Of a stretch of DNA of 64,000 nucleotides, positions 52,381-61,106 are shown in pieces. The stretch is from Rhodobacteraceae bacterium Araon29. GTDB lineage: Bacteria > Pseudomonadota > Alphaproteobacteria > Rhodobacterales > Rhodobacteraceae. Location of the stretch: assembly GCA_039640505.1 (NCBI GenBank), contig CP046865.1, forward strand, positions 2,037,501 to 2,101,500, in the 5' to 3' direction. The position numbers were made by a program, and so were the translations under genes. The notes beneath the pieces are model-generated. The model saw only the letters and a list, made by a program, of their open reading frames with translations, made no database searches and was not told the origin of the DNA. The first letter of the stretch is position 1. Each line of letters begins with the position of its first letter.

Positions 52381-53156
52381 ATTTGCTAGACTTGCAAAAC
52401 GTCACTCTACGTTTTGGTGGCTTGGTTGCGGTAGATAACGTGAGCTTTAGTGTCAAGGAAGGCGAGGTATTTTCACTTGTCGGACCTAACGGTGCGGGTA
52501 AATCGACGATCTTCAACATGATCAGCCGGTTTTATGATCCGGCGGAAGGCGATATTTTTTTTCAGGGCCAAAGTATTTTGAAAAAATCCAGCCATGAAAT
52601 TCCACATTTGGGTATTGCTCGAACATTTCAGAACATCGAACTTTTTGAGCAAGCCAGCGTTCTGCAAAACCTATTGGTCGGCCGCCAACGGCATAGAAAA
52701 ACAAACACTCTCGAAGAGATTTTATTCCTGCCCAAAGTGCGCAAGGAAGAGCATCGCCACCGTCTTGCCGTAGAGCATGTTATCGACTTTTTAGACCTTC
52801 AGCCCTATCGAGATAAATTTATCTCAGGACTTCCGTACGGCATCCGAAAGGTGGTCGAAATGGGCCGTGCATTGGCCATCGGACCCAAGCTTTTATTGCT
52901 CGATGAACCGGCATCAGGCCTGTCAACAGAAGAAACACAAGACGTGGCTTTCTGGATTGAAGACATTAAAAAAGTGATGGGAATAACGGTGCTCATGGTC
53001 GAACATGACATGCATTTGGTCAACTCTGTATCAGATCGCGTTCTGGCGCTTGCAGATGGAAAAATCCTAGCAATTGGCACACCGAGCGAAGTGCAAAATC
53101 ATCCGGATGTCATCAAGGCCTATCTCGGAAGTGAAGAAGAGGACGCTCTGACATGA
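52377..53156 (+). CDS. livG: ABC transporter ATP-binding protein LivG
   Basis: 259-aa ATPase. Walker A GPNGAGKS, IARTFQNIELF (LivG-type Q-loop), Walker B LLLLDEPASGLS, H-loop VEHDM. The ABC signature reads YGIRKVVEMGRALA, the degenerate LivG form. Overlaps livM and livF by 4 bases each. Confidence 0.94.
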   Translation: MNLLDLQNVTLRFGGLVAVDNVSFSVKEGEVFSLVGPNGAGKSTIFNMISRFYDPAEGDIFFQGQSILKKSSHEIPHLGIARTFQNIELFEQASVLQNLLVGRQRHRKTNTLEEILFLPKVRKEEHRHRLAVEHVIDFLDLQPYRDKFISGLPYGIRKVVEMGRALAIGPKLLLLDEPASGLSTEETQDVAFWIEDIKKVMGITVLMVEHDMHLVNSVSDRVLALADGKILAIGTPSEVQNHPDVIKAYLGSEEEDALT

Positions 53157-53929
53157 GCTCTGCCATTTTAAAAATCGACAACCTCGAAAGCTATTATGGT
53201 CCGATTATGGCTATCAGAGGTGTGAGCCTAGAGGTACACAAAGGCCAAATCGTAACTGTATTAGGCGCAAATGGTGCTGGCAAAACAACACTGTTGAAAA
53301 CCATTTCTGGGATTATGGATCCGGAAAAAGGCTCAATTGCTTTAGAGGGCGAGTTCATTCAGGGATTAGAGCCGGATAAAGTGGTTCGTAAAGGTGTCAC
53401 CCATGTGCCGGAAGGTCGGGAACTCTTTCCTCTGCTGAGTGTCGAGGACAACTTGATGATGGGGGCCTATAGCCGCAACGACACCGCAGGCATCGCGCAG
53501 GATCTGGAAATTGTTTATGATTACTTTCCCATATTGCGCGATCGGCGCGGGCAAGAGGCCGGAACACTTTCGGGGGGTCAGCAACAGATGGTCGCGATTG
53601 GGCGCGGGCTTATGGCGCGACCAAAAATAATGCTTCTGGATGAGCCAAGCTTGGGTCTTTCCCCTCTGCTGGTCAAAGAAATTTTCGTCATCGTAAAACG
53701 CCTGAACATAGAACAGGGCGTGACGATGATTTTGGTAGAGCAAAATGCGAAAGTGGCGCTTGATCTGGCACATTATGGCTATGTGATGGAGCTTGGGCGC
53801 ATTGTGATGGATGGAGAGGCGGAAAAATTGGCCGCATCCAAAGACATACAAGAATTCTATTTGGGACAATCGTCTGAAACATCACAACGTGGACAACGAC
53901 GCTGGAAACAAAGTAAGACATGGCGGTGA
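53153..53929 (+). CDS. livF: ABC transporter ATP-binding protein LivF
   Basis: 258-aa ATPase. Walker A GANGAGKT, signature LSGGQQQMVAIGRGLM, Walker B IMLLDEPSLGLSP, H-loop VEQNA (Gln-containing form usual for LivF). Second ATPase of the importer. The tail beyond about residue 240 is longer and basic compared with the family. Confidence 0.94.
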   Translation: MSSAILKIDNLESYYGPIMAIRGVSLEVHKGQIVTVLGANGAGKTTLLKTISGIMDPEKGSIALEGEFIQGLEPDKVVRKGVTHVPEGRELFPLLSVEDNLMMGAYSRNDTAGIAQDLEIVYDYFPILRDRRGQEAGTLSGGQQQMVAIGRGLMARPKIMLLDEPSLGLSPLLVKEIFVIVKRLNIEQGVTMILVEQNAKVALDLAHYGYVMELGRIVMDGEAEKLAASKDIQEFYLGQSSETSQRGQRRWKQSKTWR

Positions 53930-53946
53930 TGAAGGAGTTGGCGCAA

Positions 53947-55815
53947 ATGGCGGATGCAATGCCCGAACAACATCAAATTGACGGCTTTTGGGTTAACAAA
54001 GACTTAAGCCAAACGCCGCATTTTGTTGATGGGGCAGACACCTTATGCAAGCTGTGGACTAAACGCTGTCATAAATTGGGCCAACGGACGGCGCATCGCG
54101 AAAAAGAATACGGCATTTGGAAATCCCATAGTTGGCAAGAGTTTTATGAACGCGCGCAGCAAATTGGCCTTGGTTTGCGCAGACTGGGGCTTAAACGCGG
54201 AGAAGTGGTTTCGATCCTCGCCGAAGACAGCAAAGAATGGATATATGCCGATATTGGCATCCAATCCGTTGGCGGCATTGCCAGCGGCGTTTATACCACA
54301 GACAGCGCACGCCAACTGGCTTATTTGGTGAATGACAGCGACAGTCGCTTTTTGTTTGTGGAAAATGACGAGCAGTTGGACAAGTATCTGTCAATTGCAG
54401 ATCAAATGCCGGGACTTTCCAAAGTGATCGTTTTTGATCTCGATGGGCTATATGATTTTGAAGACGATAATGTGATCTCATTAGAGAACCTTTATCAAAT
54501 GGGCGCAGAAGCAGCAGAGGAAAACCCAGCTGAATTCGAAGATGAAATTGCCAAAGGCTCACCCGAGGATACAGGTCTTTTAATTTACACCTCAGGCACC
54601 ACAGGTGATCCAAAGGGGGTTGAGATAAGCAATGCGAACATCATGTTTGCGATGTCAATTGGCCCGCATACCTTGCCGGTTTTCGATACTGATGAACAGC
54701 TTTGCTTCTTACCATTATGCCATATCCTAGAGCGCCTTTTATCTGTGTTTCTGCCTGTTTTTGCAGGATCAATAGTGAATTTTGCCGAGAGCACAGAAAC
54801 AGTTTTCGAAAATATTCAAGAAGTAAGCCCAACTGTTTTCACGGCAGTTCCGCGGGTGTGGGAAAAAATGTATTCTCGCATCTCAATTATGACCGAAGAT
54901 GCGACGCCTTTTGGACGATGGGCATTTAAACAAGCGGTTAAAGCCGGTCGCAAACGATTAAAAGCTGTGGAAAACAATAAACCTGTGCCCTTCGCCTATC
55001 AGTTTTGGGATTTTGTGTTACTTCGAAATTTGCGCCGCCTTTTAGGCATGGATAAATTGCGTCGAGGCGGCACCGGCGCTGCGCCTATCTCGCCAGACCT
55101 CTTGCAGTGGTTTCGTGCCATTGGTGTGCCCATTTATGAAGGCTACGGGATGAGCGAAACTGCTGGCGTGATGACGATCAATTTGGCTGAAGCGGAAAGT
55201 TTAGGCAGCGTGGGACGCGCAGTCCCCGGAGCTGAGGTCCGTATAGGTGACGGGGGTGAAATCCAATATAAGGGTGCAAATTGTTTTAAGGGATATTGGA
55301 AAAGTCCAGAAAAAACCAAAGAAACCTTTACCAGTGATGGCTGGCTGCGCTCGGGCGATATTGGACGGTTGGACAACCAAGGATATTTAACAATCACCGG
55401 CCGTATGAAAGACATTATTATTACGCAGGGCGGTAAAAATATCACTCCGGCCGAGATCGAAAATCGACTTAAGTTTTCACCCTATATCAGTGATAGTGTG
55501 GTGATCGGCGACAAGCGTAAGTACCTGTCTTGTTTGATTATGATTGATCAAGAAAACGTTGAAAAATTTGCCCAAGATCACCGCGTTCCTTTTTCTGATT
55601 TTGCCTCGCTTTGCCGCACAGAACCGGTAATAGAATTGATCAAAGGTATCATCGACGAGGTGAACAAAAATTTTGCACGGGTTGAGCAAATCAAAAACTT
55701 TCGACTAATTGATACACTTTTAACGGCAGAGGATGATGAGTTAACAGCAACAATGAAGTTAAAAAGAAGCTTCGTAGAGCAAAAATACCAGTCCTTGATT
55801 GACGAGATGTATTAA
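53947..55815 (+). CDS. Long-chain acyl-CoA synthetase (AMP-binding)
   Basis: 622 aa. AMP-binding signature YTSGTTGDPKG (A3 motif), YGMSETAGVMTINL (A5), and the adenylate-forming SDGWLRSGDIGRLD and GRMKDIIITQGGKNITPAEI near the C-terminus. The size and the long ER-like insert resemble long-chain fatty acid-CoA ligases. Start at 53947 has AAGGAG about 9 bases upstream; an ATG at 53920 overlapping livF is an alternative. Sitting between livF and livK, it probably converts the imported carboxylate to its CoA ester. Confidence 0.92.
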   Translation: MADAMPEQHQIDGFWVNKDLSQTPHFVDGADTLCKLWTKRCHKLGQRTAHREKEYGIWKSHSWQEFYERAQQIGLGLRRLGLKRGEVVSILAEDSKEWIYADIGIQSVGGIASGVYTTDSARQLAYLVNDSDSRFLFVENDEQLDKYLSIADQMPGLSKVIVFDLDGLYDFEDDNVISLENLYQMGAEAAEENPAEFEDEIAKGSPEDTGLLIYTSGTTGDPKGVEISNANIMFAMSIGPHTLPVFDTDEQLCFLPLCHILERLLSVFLPVFAGSIVNFAESTETVFENIQEVSPTVFTAVPRVWEKMYSRISIMTEDATPFGRWAFKQAVKAGRKRLKAVENNKPVPFAYQFWDFVLLRNLRRLLGMDKLRRGGTGAAPISPDLLQWFRAIGVPIYEGYGMSETAGVMTINLAEAESLGSVGRAVPGAEVRIGDGGEIQYKGANCFKGYWKSPEKTKETFTSDGWLRSGDIGRLDNQGYLTITGRMKDIIITQGGKNITPAEIENRLKFSPYISDSVVIGDKRKYLSCLIMIDQENVEKFAQDHRVPFSDFASLCRTEPVIELIKGIIDEVNKNFARVEQIKNFRLIDTLLTAEDDELTATMKLKRSFVEQKYQSLIDEMY

Positions 55816-55869
55816 TGAGTGCTCCAATAAGACCAAAGAAAGTCCATAATAACCAACTGAGGAGAAAAT

Positions 55870-57021
55870 ATGAAAACTCTATTTAAATCAATGGCAATCG
55901 TGGCACTTACAGCCACAACTGCCATTTCAGAAACCCAAGGTGTCACAGATACCGAGGTTTTAATCGGCTCGAACCAAGATATGTCAGGGCCTTTTGCAGC
56001 CTTTGGCGCACCGGCTGTTCAAGCGGCAAAATTATACTTTGAGGAAGTGAACGCTGCCGGCGGCGTGCACGGCCGTCAAATCCGTTTGGTGGTCGAAGAT
56101 CACGCCTATCAAATGCCTAAGGCAATGTCTGCGCTGAACAAACTGGTGAATTCAGACAAAGTGTTTGCAATGCTCCTGAGCCTTGGAACCCCGATGAACA
56201 TTGCGTCGTTCCCACTCTTAGAGGCCAAAAAAATCGCAAATGTGTCACCTTTGACCGCTGCGCGTCAAATGATTGAGCCAGCATCAAACATCAAATACGC
56301 TGGGACATCATCGTATCACGCCCAAATGCTCGCTGCGGTGCCTTATCTGGCGGAACAGACTGGCGCTAAAACAATCTGTTCGATGTATATTCCATCCGAC
56401 TTCGGTCTGGAAATTGCCGAAGGAACACATGATGCGGTAAAAGCCAGCGGCCTTACCTTTGGTGGTGAAACCAAGCACAAGCCGGATGAGTTGGATTTCG
56501 TTGGCTCAATATCAAAACTCGCCAGCCAGGGATGTGAAGTGATCACCGTGGCTCTAGGAGTGCGCCAGGCTATCACAGCCGTGGCAACAGCTAAAAAGAT
56601 GGGGCTAACTGATCTAAAATTCGTGGGATCTTCTGCCTCTTTCCACACAGCTATTGCAAAAGTTCCTGGCGGCGTGACCGAAGGCTTCTATGCAGCTGCT
56701 GGTTGGTCTGACATCGTGGCCAGAATGAGCCATCCAGATGTGGCCAAATGGGTGGCTTCCTATCAGGGCGCAACCGGTGAGTTCCCCGGCTCTGGCGCGC
56801 TTTTAGGACGCTCTGCAGCGGAGACGCTTGTTCGTGGACTTGAAGCAGCAGGGCATGATCTCACCCCAGAAAGCTTTCAAGCGGGCATGGAGTCTTTGAG
56901 CTTTGAAGATACAATTTCAGACGTTCAGGTGGACTATTCAGCCGACGATCATCAGGGCGCTGATCCAGTTGTGATCAGCCAAATCCAAGATGGCAACTGG
57001 AAAGAACTGGTTCGTAAATAA
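55870..57021 (+). CDS. livK: ABC transporter substrate-binding protein (LivK-type)
   Basis: 383 aa. Signal peptide MKTLFKSMAIVALTATTAIS, with cleavage just after. Mature start VTDTEVLIGSNQDMSGPFAAF is a Peripla_BP_6 hallmark, followed by GGVHGRQIRLVVEDHAYQ. Two lobes linked as in LIVBPs. GAGGAG lies just upstream of the ATG. Last gene of the operon, ending at a strong terminator. The ligand-binding residues of true leucine-binding proteins cannot be matched with certainty. Confidence 0.93.
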   Translation: MKTLFKSMAIVALTATTAISETQGVTDTEVLIGSNQDMSGPFAAFGAPAVQAAKLYFEEVNAAGGVHGRQIRLVVEDHAYQMPKAMSALNKLVNSDKVFAMLLSLGTPMNIASFPLLEAKKIANVSPLTAARQMIEPASNIKYAGTSSYHAQMLAAVPYLAEQTGAKTICSMYIPSDFGLEIAEGTHDAVKASGLTFGGETKHKPDELDFVGSISKLASQGCEVITVALGVRQAITAVATAKKMGLTDLKFVGSSASFHTAIAKVPGGVTEGFYAAAGWSDIVARMSHPDVAKWVASYQGATGEFPGSGALLGRSAAETLVRGLEAAGHDLTPESFQAGMESLSFEDTISDVQVDYSADDHQGADPVVISQIQDGNWKELVRK

Positions 57022-57044
57022 GGCATAGCCTGTTTGAGAATAAT

Positions 57045-57080
57045 AAACCGCGCCGGAAGTGAAATTCCGGCGCGGTTTTT
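57045..57080 (+). terminator. Rho-independent terminator of the liv operon
   Basis: A perfect 11-bp stem, CCGCGCCGGAA (57048-57058) with TTCCGGCGCGG (57065-57075), 6-base loop, then T5 (57076-57080); flanking AAA and TTT can extend the stem. Confidence 0.95.
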
Positions 57081-57118
57081 CGTGGCAAAACGTCAAACTG
57101 GACAAAAAGCAGATGGTC

Positions 57119-57307
57119 CTACAGGACCAAAAACACCACGGAAAATAGAAACTGCAATAGCTGATCCAACCCTGTTGCTGCCTCGGGCGTTGCCTCTACT
57201 ATGGTTTTGGGCATTGTGGTGGCTTGGGATGTTACCTCTGGCATCACGCCTGCATGAGTTGTGCCAGCTAGAAAGGTGGCAAAAACCGCTATCTTTAGTT
57301 TGTTCAT
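57119..57307 (-). CDS. Small secreted or membrane-anchored protein (62 aa)
   Basis: Signal peptide MNKLKIAVFATFLAGTTHA with a likely cleavage after THA (residue 19), a short Thr/Pro/Glu-rich region, and a C-terminal hydrophobic segment (LLQFLFSVVFLVL). AAGGAG lies 7 bases upstream, strong support for the start. The plan resembles small roseobacter secreted proteins with a C-terminal anchor. Function unknown. A hairpin with T-run lies upstream in its presumed leader. Confidence 0.72.
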   Translation of the reverse strand: MNKLKIAVFATFLAGTTHAGVMPEVTSQATTMPKTIVEATPEAATGLDQLLQFLFSVVFLVL

Positions 57308-57327
57308 AATCTACTCCTTTATTTTTT

Positions 57328-57371
57328 GAAAAAGGCCTGACGGCTTTTTTTGAGTTATCAGCCGCCAGGCC
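57328..57371 (-). terminator. Terminator-like hairpin in the leader of the 62-aa gene
   Basis: GGCCTG-A-CGGC (57334-57344) pairs with GCCG-C-CAGGCC (57361-57371) with one mismatch. On the minus strand the stem is followed by TTTTTC (57333-57328), only about 20 bases before the start codon of the 62-aa gene. It could be an attenuator or the end of another minus-strand transcript. Confidence 0.5.
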
Positions 57372-57647
57372 AGTTGAATGCGGAACAGTAGAGGCAACAG
57401 GGTGGGTTCAAACCGTCCACATCAACGCTTCGAGGGCGTTCTTTCGTTTTCCCAGACCGGCGTGCAGAAAATATGCAGAACCTTTGAGATTATATGAACC
57501 TACCAAGGAAATTTTTCGCAATTTATATTCTCAGACCTTCGCCATCTCAAAAATACAAAAATTCAAAACTAGAGGTGGATCAAAACAATGCGTTAGAATA
57601 TCCTATACCCATATCTTGGCCGGCCTATAAATCGTATCGAGTAAACA
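57372..57647. other. Intergenic stretch without a recognised gene
   Basis: The 276 bases before the 148-aa gene hold no supported gene. A short stem AACGC...GCGTT (around 57424-57440) is the only structure I noticed. The promoter of the 148-aa gene should be here. Confidence 0.4.
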
Positions 57648-58094
57648 ATGTTGGTTCCATTGACCCTGCTTGACCTTCCCGAAGGTCTTTCCGATCTGCA
57701 AATTGCAAGTTTTGCTTTGGGCCATATTACGGGTGCAAAGCCAGTATTTTTTGAACAGTCAGAACACGATAATGTAGTCTCGTTTTTCGCGCCGGATCGT
57801 TTCTACCTGATGCACCAAGTGCAGAACTTGACTGATCGTGATAAATTTCTGCCCCTTTTAAGCTTGAACCCTATAGACCAAGAATTCTATACGATCGACC
57901 CCACCTATTGCCACGTCTGCTTTAACGTCTACAAAGAGCATAACGCAGCAGAATTCTATGGCTGGTATCGCCCCAATGAAAAGCAACGCGAAGCCACTGC
58001 CGTTGAAAGCGCCTTAAGACCTCATCTTGCAAGCTCCGAGCTTAATTCGATGGCTGTACTAGTGGCCGTTATGAAAAAGCTGGCCACATCATAA
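57648..58094 (+). CDS. Hypothetical protein (148 aa)
   Basis: Mixed alpha/beta cytoplasmic protein without signal or membrane helices. Conspicuous stretches are FFAPDRFYLMHQVQNLTD and YCHVCFNVYKEHNAAEFYGW, with a CHVC pair and an FYGWYRPNEKQREATA motif. The C-terminus is helical. I recognise no family. It overlaps the convergent MORN gene by 6 bases. Confidence 0.62.
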   Translation: MLVPLTLLDLPEGLSDLQIASFALGHITGAKPVFFEQSEHDNVVSFFAPDRFYLMHQVQNLTDRDKFLPLLSLNPIDQEFYTIDPTYCHVCFNVYKEHNAAEFYGWYRPNEKQREATAVESALRPHLASSELNSMAVLVAVMKKLATS

Positions 58095-58754
58095 CCGCCG
58101 ACACTGCTTTTGTTCTTGGATTAAGTCGCCACCTTTCCAAAAACCCGACACGGTTTCACCATCAGAAAACACATAGATGCCGCAGCCCTCAGATTTATTA
58201 TTCACAAAATCGCCAATATACTGATCACCATTTTTTTTAATAACCTGTCCAAAACCATTAATTTTATCACTATTCCACGTGCCTTTATATCTATCCCCCC
58301 AGGGAAACTCATAAACCCCGAAACACTCGGTCCAAGCACTTAATTTAGATTCAGGACAAATTTGAGACTTGGCAGCAAGTTGGTCTAGTTTTTCGGCAAA
58401 CATCACAGGATCAAACGGGTAGCCGCCCAAGATCACTTGAAGCGTTTGGGTCAGATCCAAAGGTTTATTGGCGATTTCAGGGTATGTCTCTGTCCAAACA
58501 CGACGGTAAACCTTTGGCGATGTCAAAACTGGCGCCGGGTTTGAAAATTCTGAGCGGTTGCTGATCTTGACAGCAATTTCGTTTTTTTGCTGTATTTTTT
58601 GCTGTATTGGCATCTTTTCACGATCAATGAGCGCAAACTCAGGTTGCCACTTTTGAATAAACAAACCCATTTGGTCAGCAGTCACAAGACAGAGCAATCC
58701 AAAAATTGCGCCTAAGAAAATAAAGCTTAGAATTTGTACTAGCTTATTTATCAT
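58089..58754 (-). CDS. MORN-repeat membrane protein
   Basis: 221 aa. One N-terminal membrane helix (about 6-27; ILSFIFLGAIFGLLCLVTAD), a helical middle region, then three MORN-like units in the last 70 residues: GDRYKGTWNSDKINGFGQV, GDQYIGDFVNNKSEGCGI, GETVSGFWKGGDL. Cys pairs in the periplasmic part (CPESK, ECFGVY, CGIYVF, CRRL) suggest disulfides. MORN repeats usually bind membranes or proteins; no specific role can be given. Confidence 0.8.
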   Translation of the reverse strand: MINKLVQILSFIFLGAIFGLLCLVTADQMGLFIQKWQPEFALIDREKMPIQQKIQQKNEIAVKISNRSEFSNPAPVLTSPKVYRRVWTETYPEIANKPLDLTQTLQVILGGYPFDPVMFAEKLDQLAAKSQICPESKLSAWTECFGVYEFPWGDRYKGTWNSDKINGFGQVIKKNGDQYIGDFVNNKSEGCGIYVFSDGETVSGFWKGGDLIQEQKQCRRL

Positions 58755-59009
58755 CTTTTACACTAGATATCCGGTAGAGACATTGCGTTAACGGGTGACT
58801 GCGGTTTTATCTTTGTTATTCTAGGCTGTAGCCCTTTAAGACTTCAAGCGTGTTTAATTATTGATGCTCTAGAAATTAACTAATGTACCAAGCCACTTGT
58901 ACTTTAGTCATGCTAGCGTATGATCATATTGGTGCGATTAACCAAATTGATGATTGTGATTTTAGGCCATTTTTAGAGGCCTTTCACTACCCTAAGAAAG
59001 GATGCCAAA

Positions 59010-59084
59010 ATGCGCAATTTTATTTTTCTAATGTCCTTTACGGCTTTGTCTGCTTGCGACATACCCTTTGTTCCTTTCTTCTAA
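59010..59084 (+). CDS. 24-aa lipoprotein
   Basis: Very short ORF MRNFIFLMSFTALSAC plus DIPFVPFF. A basic start, hydrophobic core and perfect lipobox LSAC predict a lipidated peptide of only nine residues after processing. AAAGGATG lies about 8 bases upstream. Tiny lipoproteins with a CxIPxVPxx tail are familiar in Rhodobacteraceae. A 68-codon frame over the same bases in another phase is not protein-like. Confidence 0.65.
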   Translation: MRNFIFLMSFTALSACDIPFVPFF

Positions 59085-59356
59085 ATTGAAGTGCGCTCAT
59101 GAAACTGCGATCGCGTTTTGTTTTAGAACAGTTTCCAATGAGCATTAAAAATAGATCATTTAAAAGTTAACTTACACCGCATAAAAATTTAAAAACTTTT
59201 TATTTTATAAAAATAATTTTTTTATTAAATTTGTAGTTTTAAAAAGATAACACAAACTTTTACTATACTAAGTGAATTGATTTTAATTTCTTGTATTCAC
59301 TGAATTTCATGCCCTAAACTGTAATTAATTGACATGAAATATAGTTCAAAGGACTT
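59085..59356. other. AT-rich intergenic stretch
   Basis: No gene is seen. Between about 59170 and 59290 nearly all bases are A or T with long A- and T-runs, a likely curved or regulatory DNA segment upstream of the cyclase gene. Confidence 0.5.
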
Positions 59357-61024
59357 GTGTTGAATACTGTAGATAACCTCATACGCCGTGCGCGGATGTA
59401 TAGCGGGCTTGTCATATTTTTGTATGTGACCGTGCACCTTGTAAACCACTCGACAGGCTTGATTAGTCTTGAGGCTATGGAAGGTCTTCGGCAACGCATC
59501 AGCGCGTTTAATAGACACATTATAGTGACTGGTATTTTGTACGCTGCATTACTTGTGCACGCGCTGTTAGGCTTTCAACATTTACTGACCCGGCGGTCTT
59601 TTAAAATGTCTGCAAAAGACTGGATACAATTGGTCACAAGCTTTATTTTGCCGCTTGCGTTGTTGCCGCATATGCTCGCCAGCAGCTACGCGCCAAGATT
59701 TAAAGATGCACAGGCGAACTATAAACTTGTTTTAGAAGGCACGCTTGAAGATGGCGGCATATATTTCATGGGTTTATTTGTGATTTTTGTCTGGGTGCAT
59801 GGCATTATTGGCATTACATCAATGGTAAAATTTCATCCCGTTTACCAAAAATACAAAAACACATTTTTAGTGGGATCTTGGCTTTTACCAATTTTAGCCG
59901 TTCTGGGGGCATTTACTGCCAGTAAGGAATTGGCAACCGATATTGAGAACAACAAGATCATCATGGAACAAGTTTATGCCGACTCTAATATTGGAAAAGA
60001 ACTAGAAGCCGAATTAATGCAAACGAGCGATATGCTCATGCTGAATTATCTTTATGTCTTGCTTGGAGTAATTCTCTTTGTTTTTGTGGTTCATCAGGTC
60101 AGAAAAGCGTTTCGCAAAATAAAAATCACCTATCCCAACGGCAAAGAAGTAAGGGTGACCAAAGGCACCTCCATTCTAGAGGCTAGCCGCGAGCATCGCA
60201 TCGGGCATGTTTCCATGTGTGGCGGTCGGGGGCGATGCTCGACCTGCCGTGTGCGCGTGATGTCGGATGTAGAATCACTGCCACCTCGCAACGGGATTGA
60301 GACCACCGTGGCCGAGAGGCTTTCGTTGCAAGATAATGTAAGATTGGCCTGTCAGTTACGCCCTACAACTTCGTTAGAAGTGCGCCCATTGGTCAATGCA
60401 CCGGTTGAAAGCCTTACCACCGAAGACCGAGAGTCGCTCTGCGGACGAGAAGAAGAGATCGTAGTCATGTTTGTCGACCTACGTGGCTTCACAGCGATTT
60501 CAGAAAAGCTTTTGCCCTATGATACTGTTTATCTGCTCAATCAGTATTTCAAGATTGCAGGCGAAGCGATCGTGCGATCGGGTGGGAGAATTGATAAGTT
60601 CATTGGTGACGGTATCATGGCTTTGTTCACCGATGGCAGTGGGGTTGAAGAAAATTCCAAAAATGCACTTCTTGCAGCTGGGAAGCTTGCGGAGGGTTTG
60701 AAAGAGCTGAGCAACGAAACCACAAGCGATTTTGGTTCAGATTTAAATTTTGGTATCGGCATCCACGCAGGCACATCTGTTGTTGGCGCTATGGGATATG
60801 GTGAAAATATCACCGATACAGCCATTGGCGACTGCGTTAATGTTGCCAGCCGGTTGGAACAGCTGACCAAAGAAGAAGAGTGTCAGTTGATCGTCACTTC
60901 CGATTTATATCAAAGATCAGGGCTTGCTGTAAAAGCATCTTACGAGAAAAATGTAACTGTAAAGGGCAAAACAAAAGCATTTAAAATATCGGCATTTAAA
61001 GACGCGTCAGCTATTCAAATCTAA
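59357..61024 (+). CDS. Membrane-anchored ferredoxin-adenylate cyclase fusion
   Basis: 555 aa in three parts. Residues 15-250: six membrane helices with His in four of them (H27/H31, H68/H75, H105, H148), as in succinate-dehydrogenase-like diheme anchors. Residues 255-345: plant-type [2Fe-2S] ferredoxin with C288-x5-C294-x2-C297 and C332. Residues 365-550: class III nucleotide cyclase with metal ligands D374 and D418, K414 for adenine recognition and N495/R499. Resembles redox-regulated CyaC of Sinorhizobium meliloti, a diheme-B-anchored cyclase. Start is non-ATG: GTG 59357, or TTG 59360 with AAAGGA 6 bases upstream. Confidence 0.9.
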   Translation: MLNTVDNLIRRARMYSGLVIFLYVTVHLVNHSTGLISLEAMEGLRQRISAFNRHIIVTGILYAALLVHALLGFQHLLTRRSFKMSAKDWIQLVTSFILPLALLPHMLASSYAPRFKDAQANYKLVLEGTLEDGGIYFMGLFVIFVWVHGIIGITSMVKFHPVYQKYKNTFLVGSWLLPILAVLGAFTASKELATDIENNKIIMEQVYADSNIGKELEAELMQTSDMLMLNYLYVLLGVILFVFVVHQVRKAFRKIKITYPNGKEVRVTKGTSILEASREHRIGHVSMCGGRGRCSTCRVRVMSDVESLPPRNGIETTVAERLSLQDNVRLACQLRPTTSLEVRPLVNAPVESLTTEDRESLCGREEEIVVMFVDLRGFTAISEKLLPYDTVYLLNQYFKIAGEAIVRSGGRIDKFIGDGIMALFTDGSGVEENSKNALLAAGKLAEGLKELSNETTSDFGSDLNFGIGIHAGTSVVGAMGYGENITDTAIGDCVNVASRLEQLTKEEECQLIVTSDLYQRSGLAVKASYEKNVTVKGKTKAFKISAFKDASAIQI

Positions 61025-61058
61025 CTCTGGTGCTAAAAAATGAAACTGGCGTAGGCAG

Positions 61059-61083
61059 CAGGCCGGCGCAAAATACCGGCCTG
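61059..61083. terminator. Hairpin between convergent cyclase and membrane-protein genes
   Basis: CAGGCCGG (61059-61066) pairs perfectly with CCGGCCTG (61076-61083), 9-base loop. No immediate T-run on either strand, so it may be a weak bidirectional terminator. Confidence 0.5.
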
Positions 61084-61106
61084 AAGCAGTTATACTTTAA
61101 GCCATA

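Noticed and set aside
58883-59089. 68-codon frame covering the tiny lipoprotein
   Set aside because: Different phase, no ribosome site; the 24-aa lipoprotein reading is far more protein-like.
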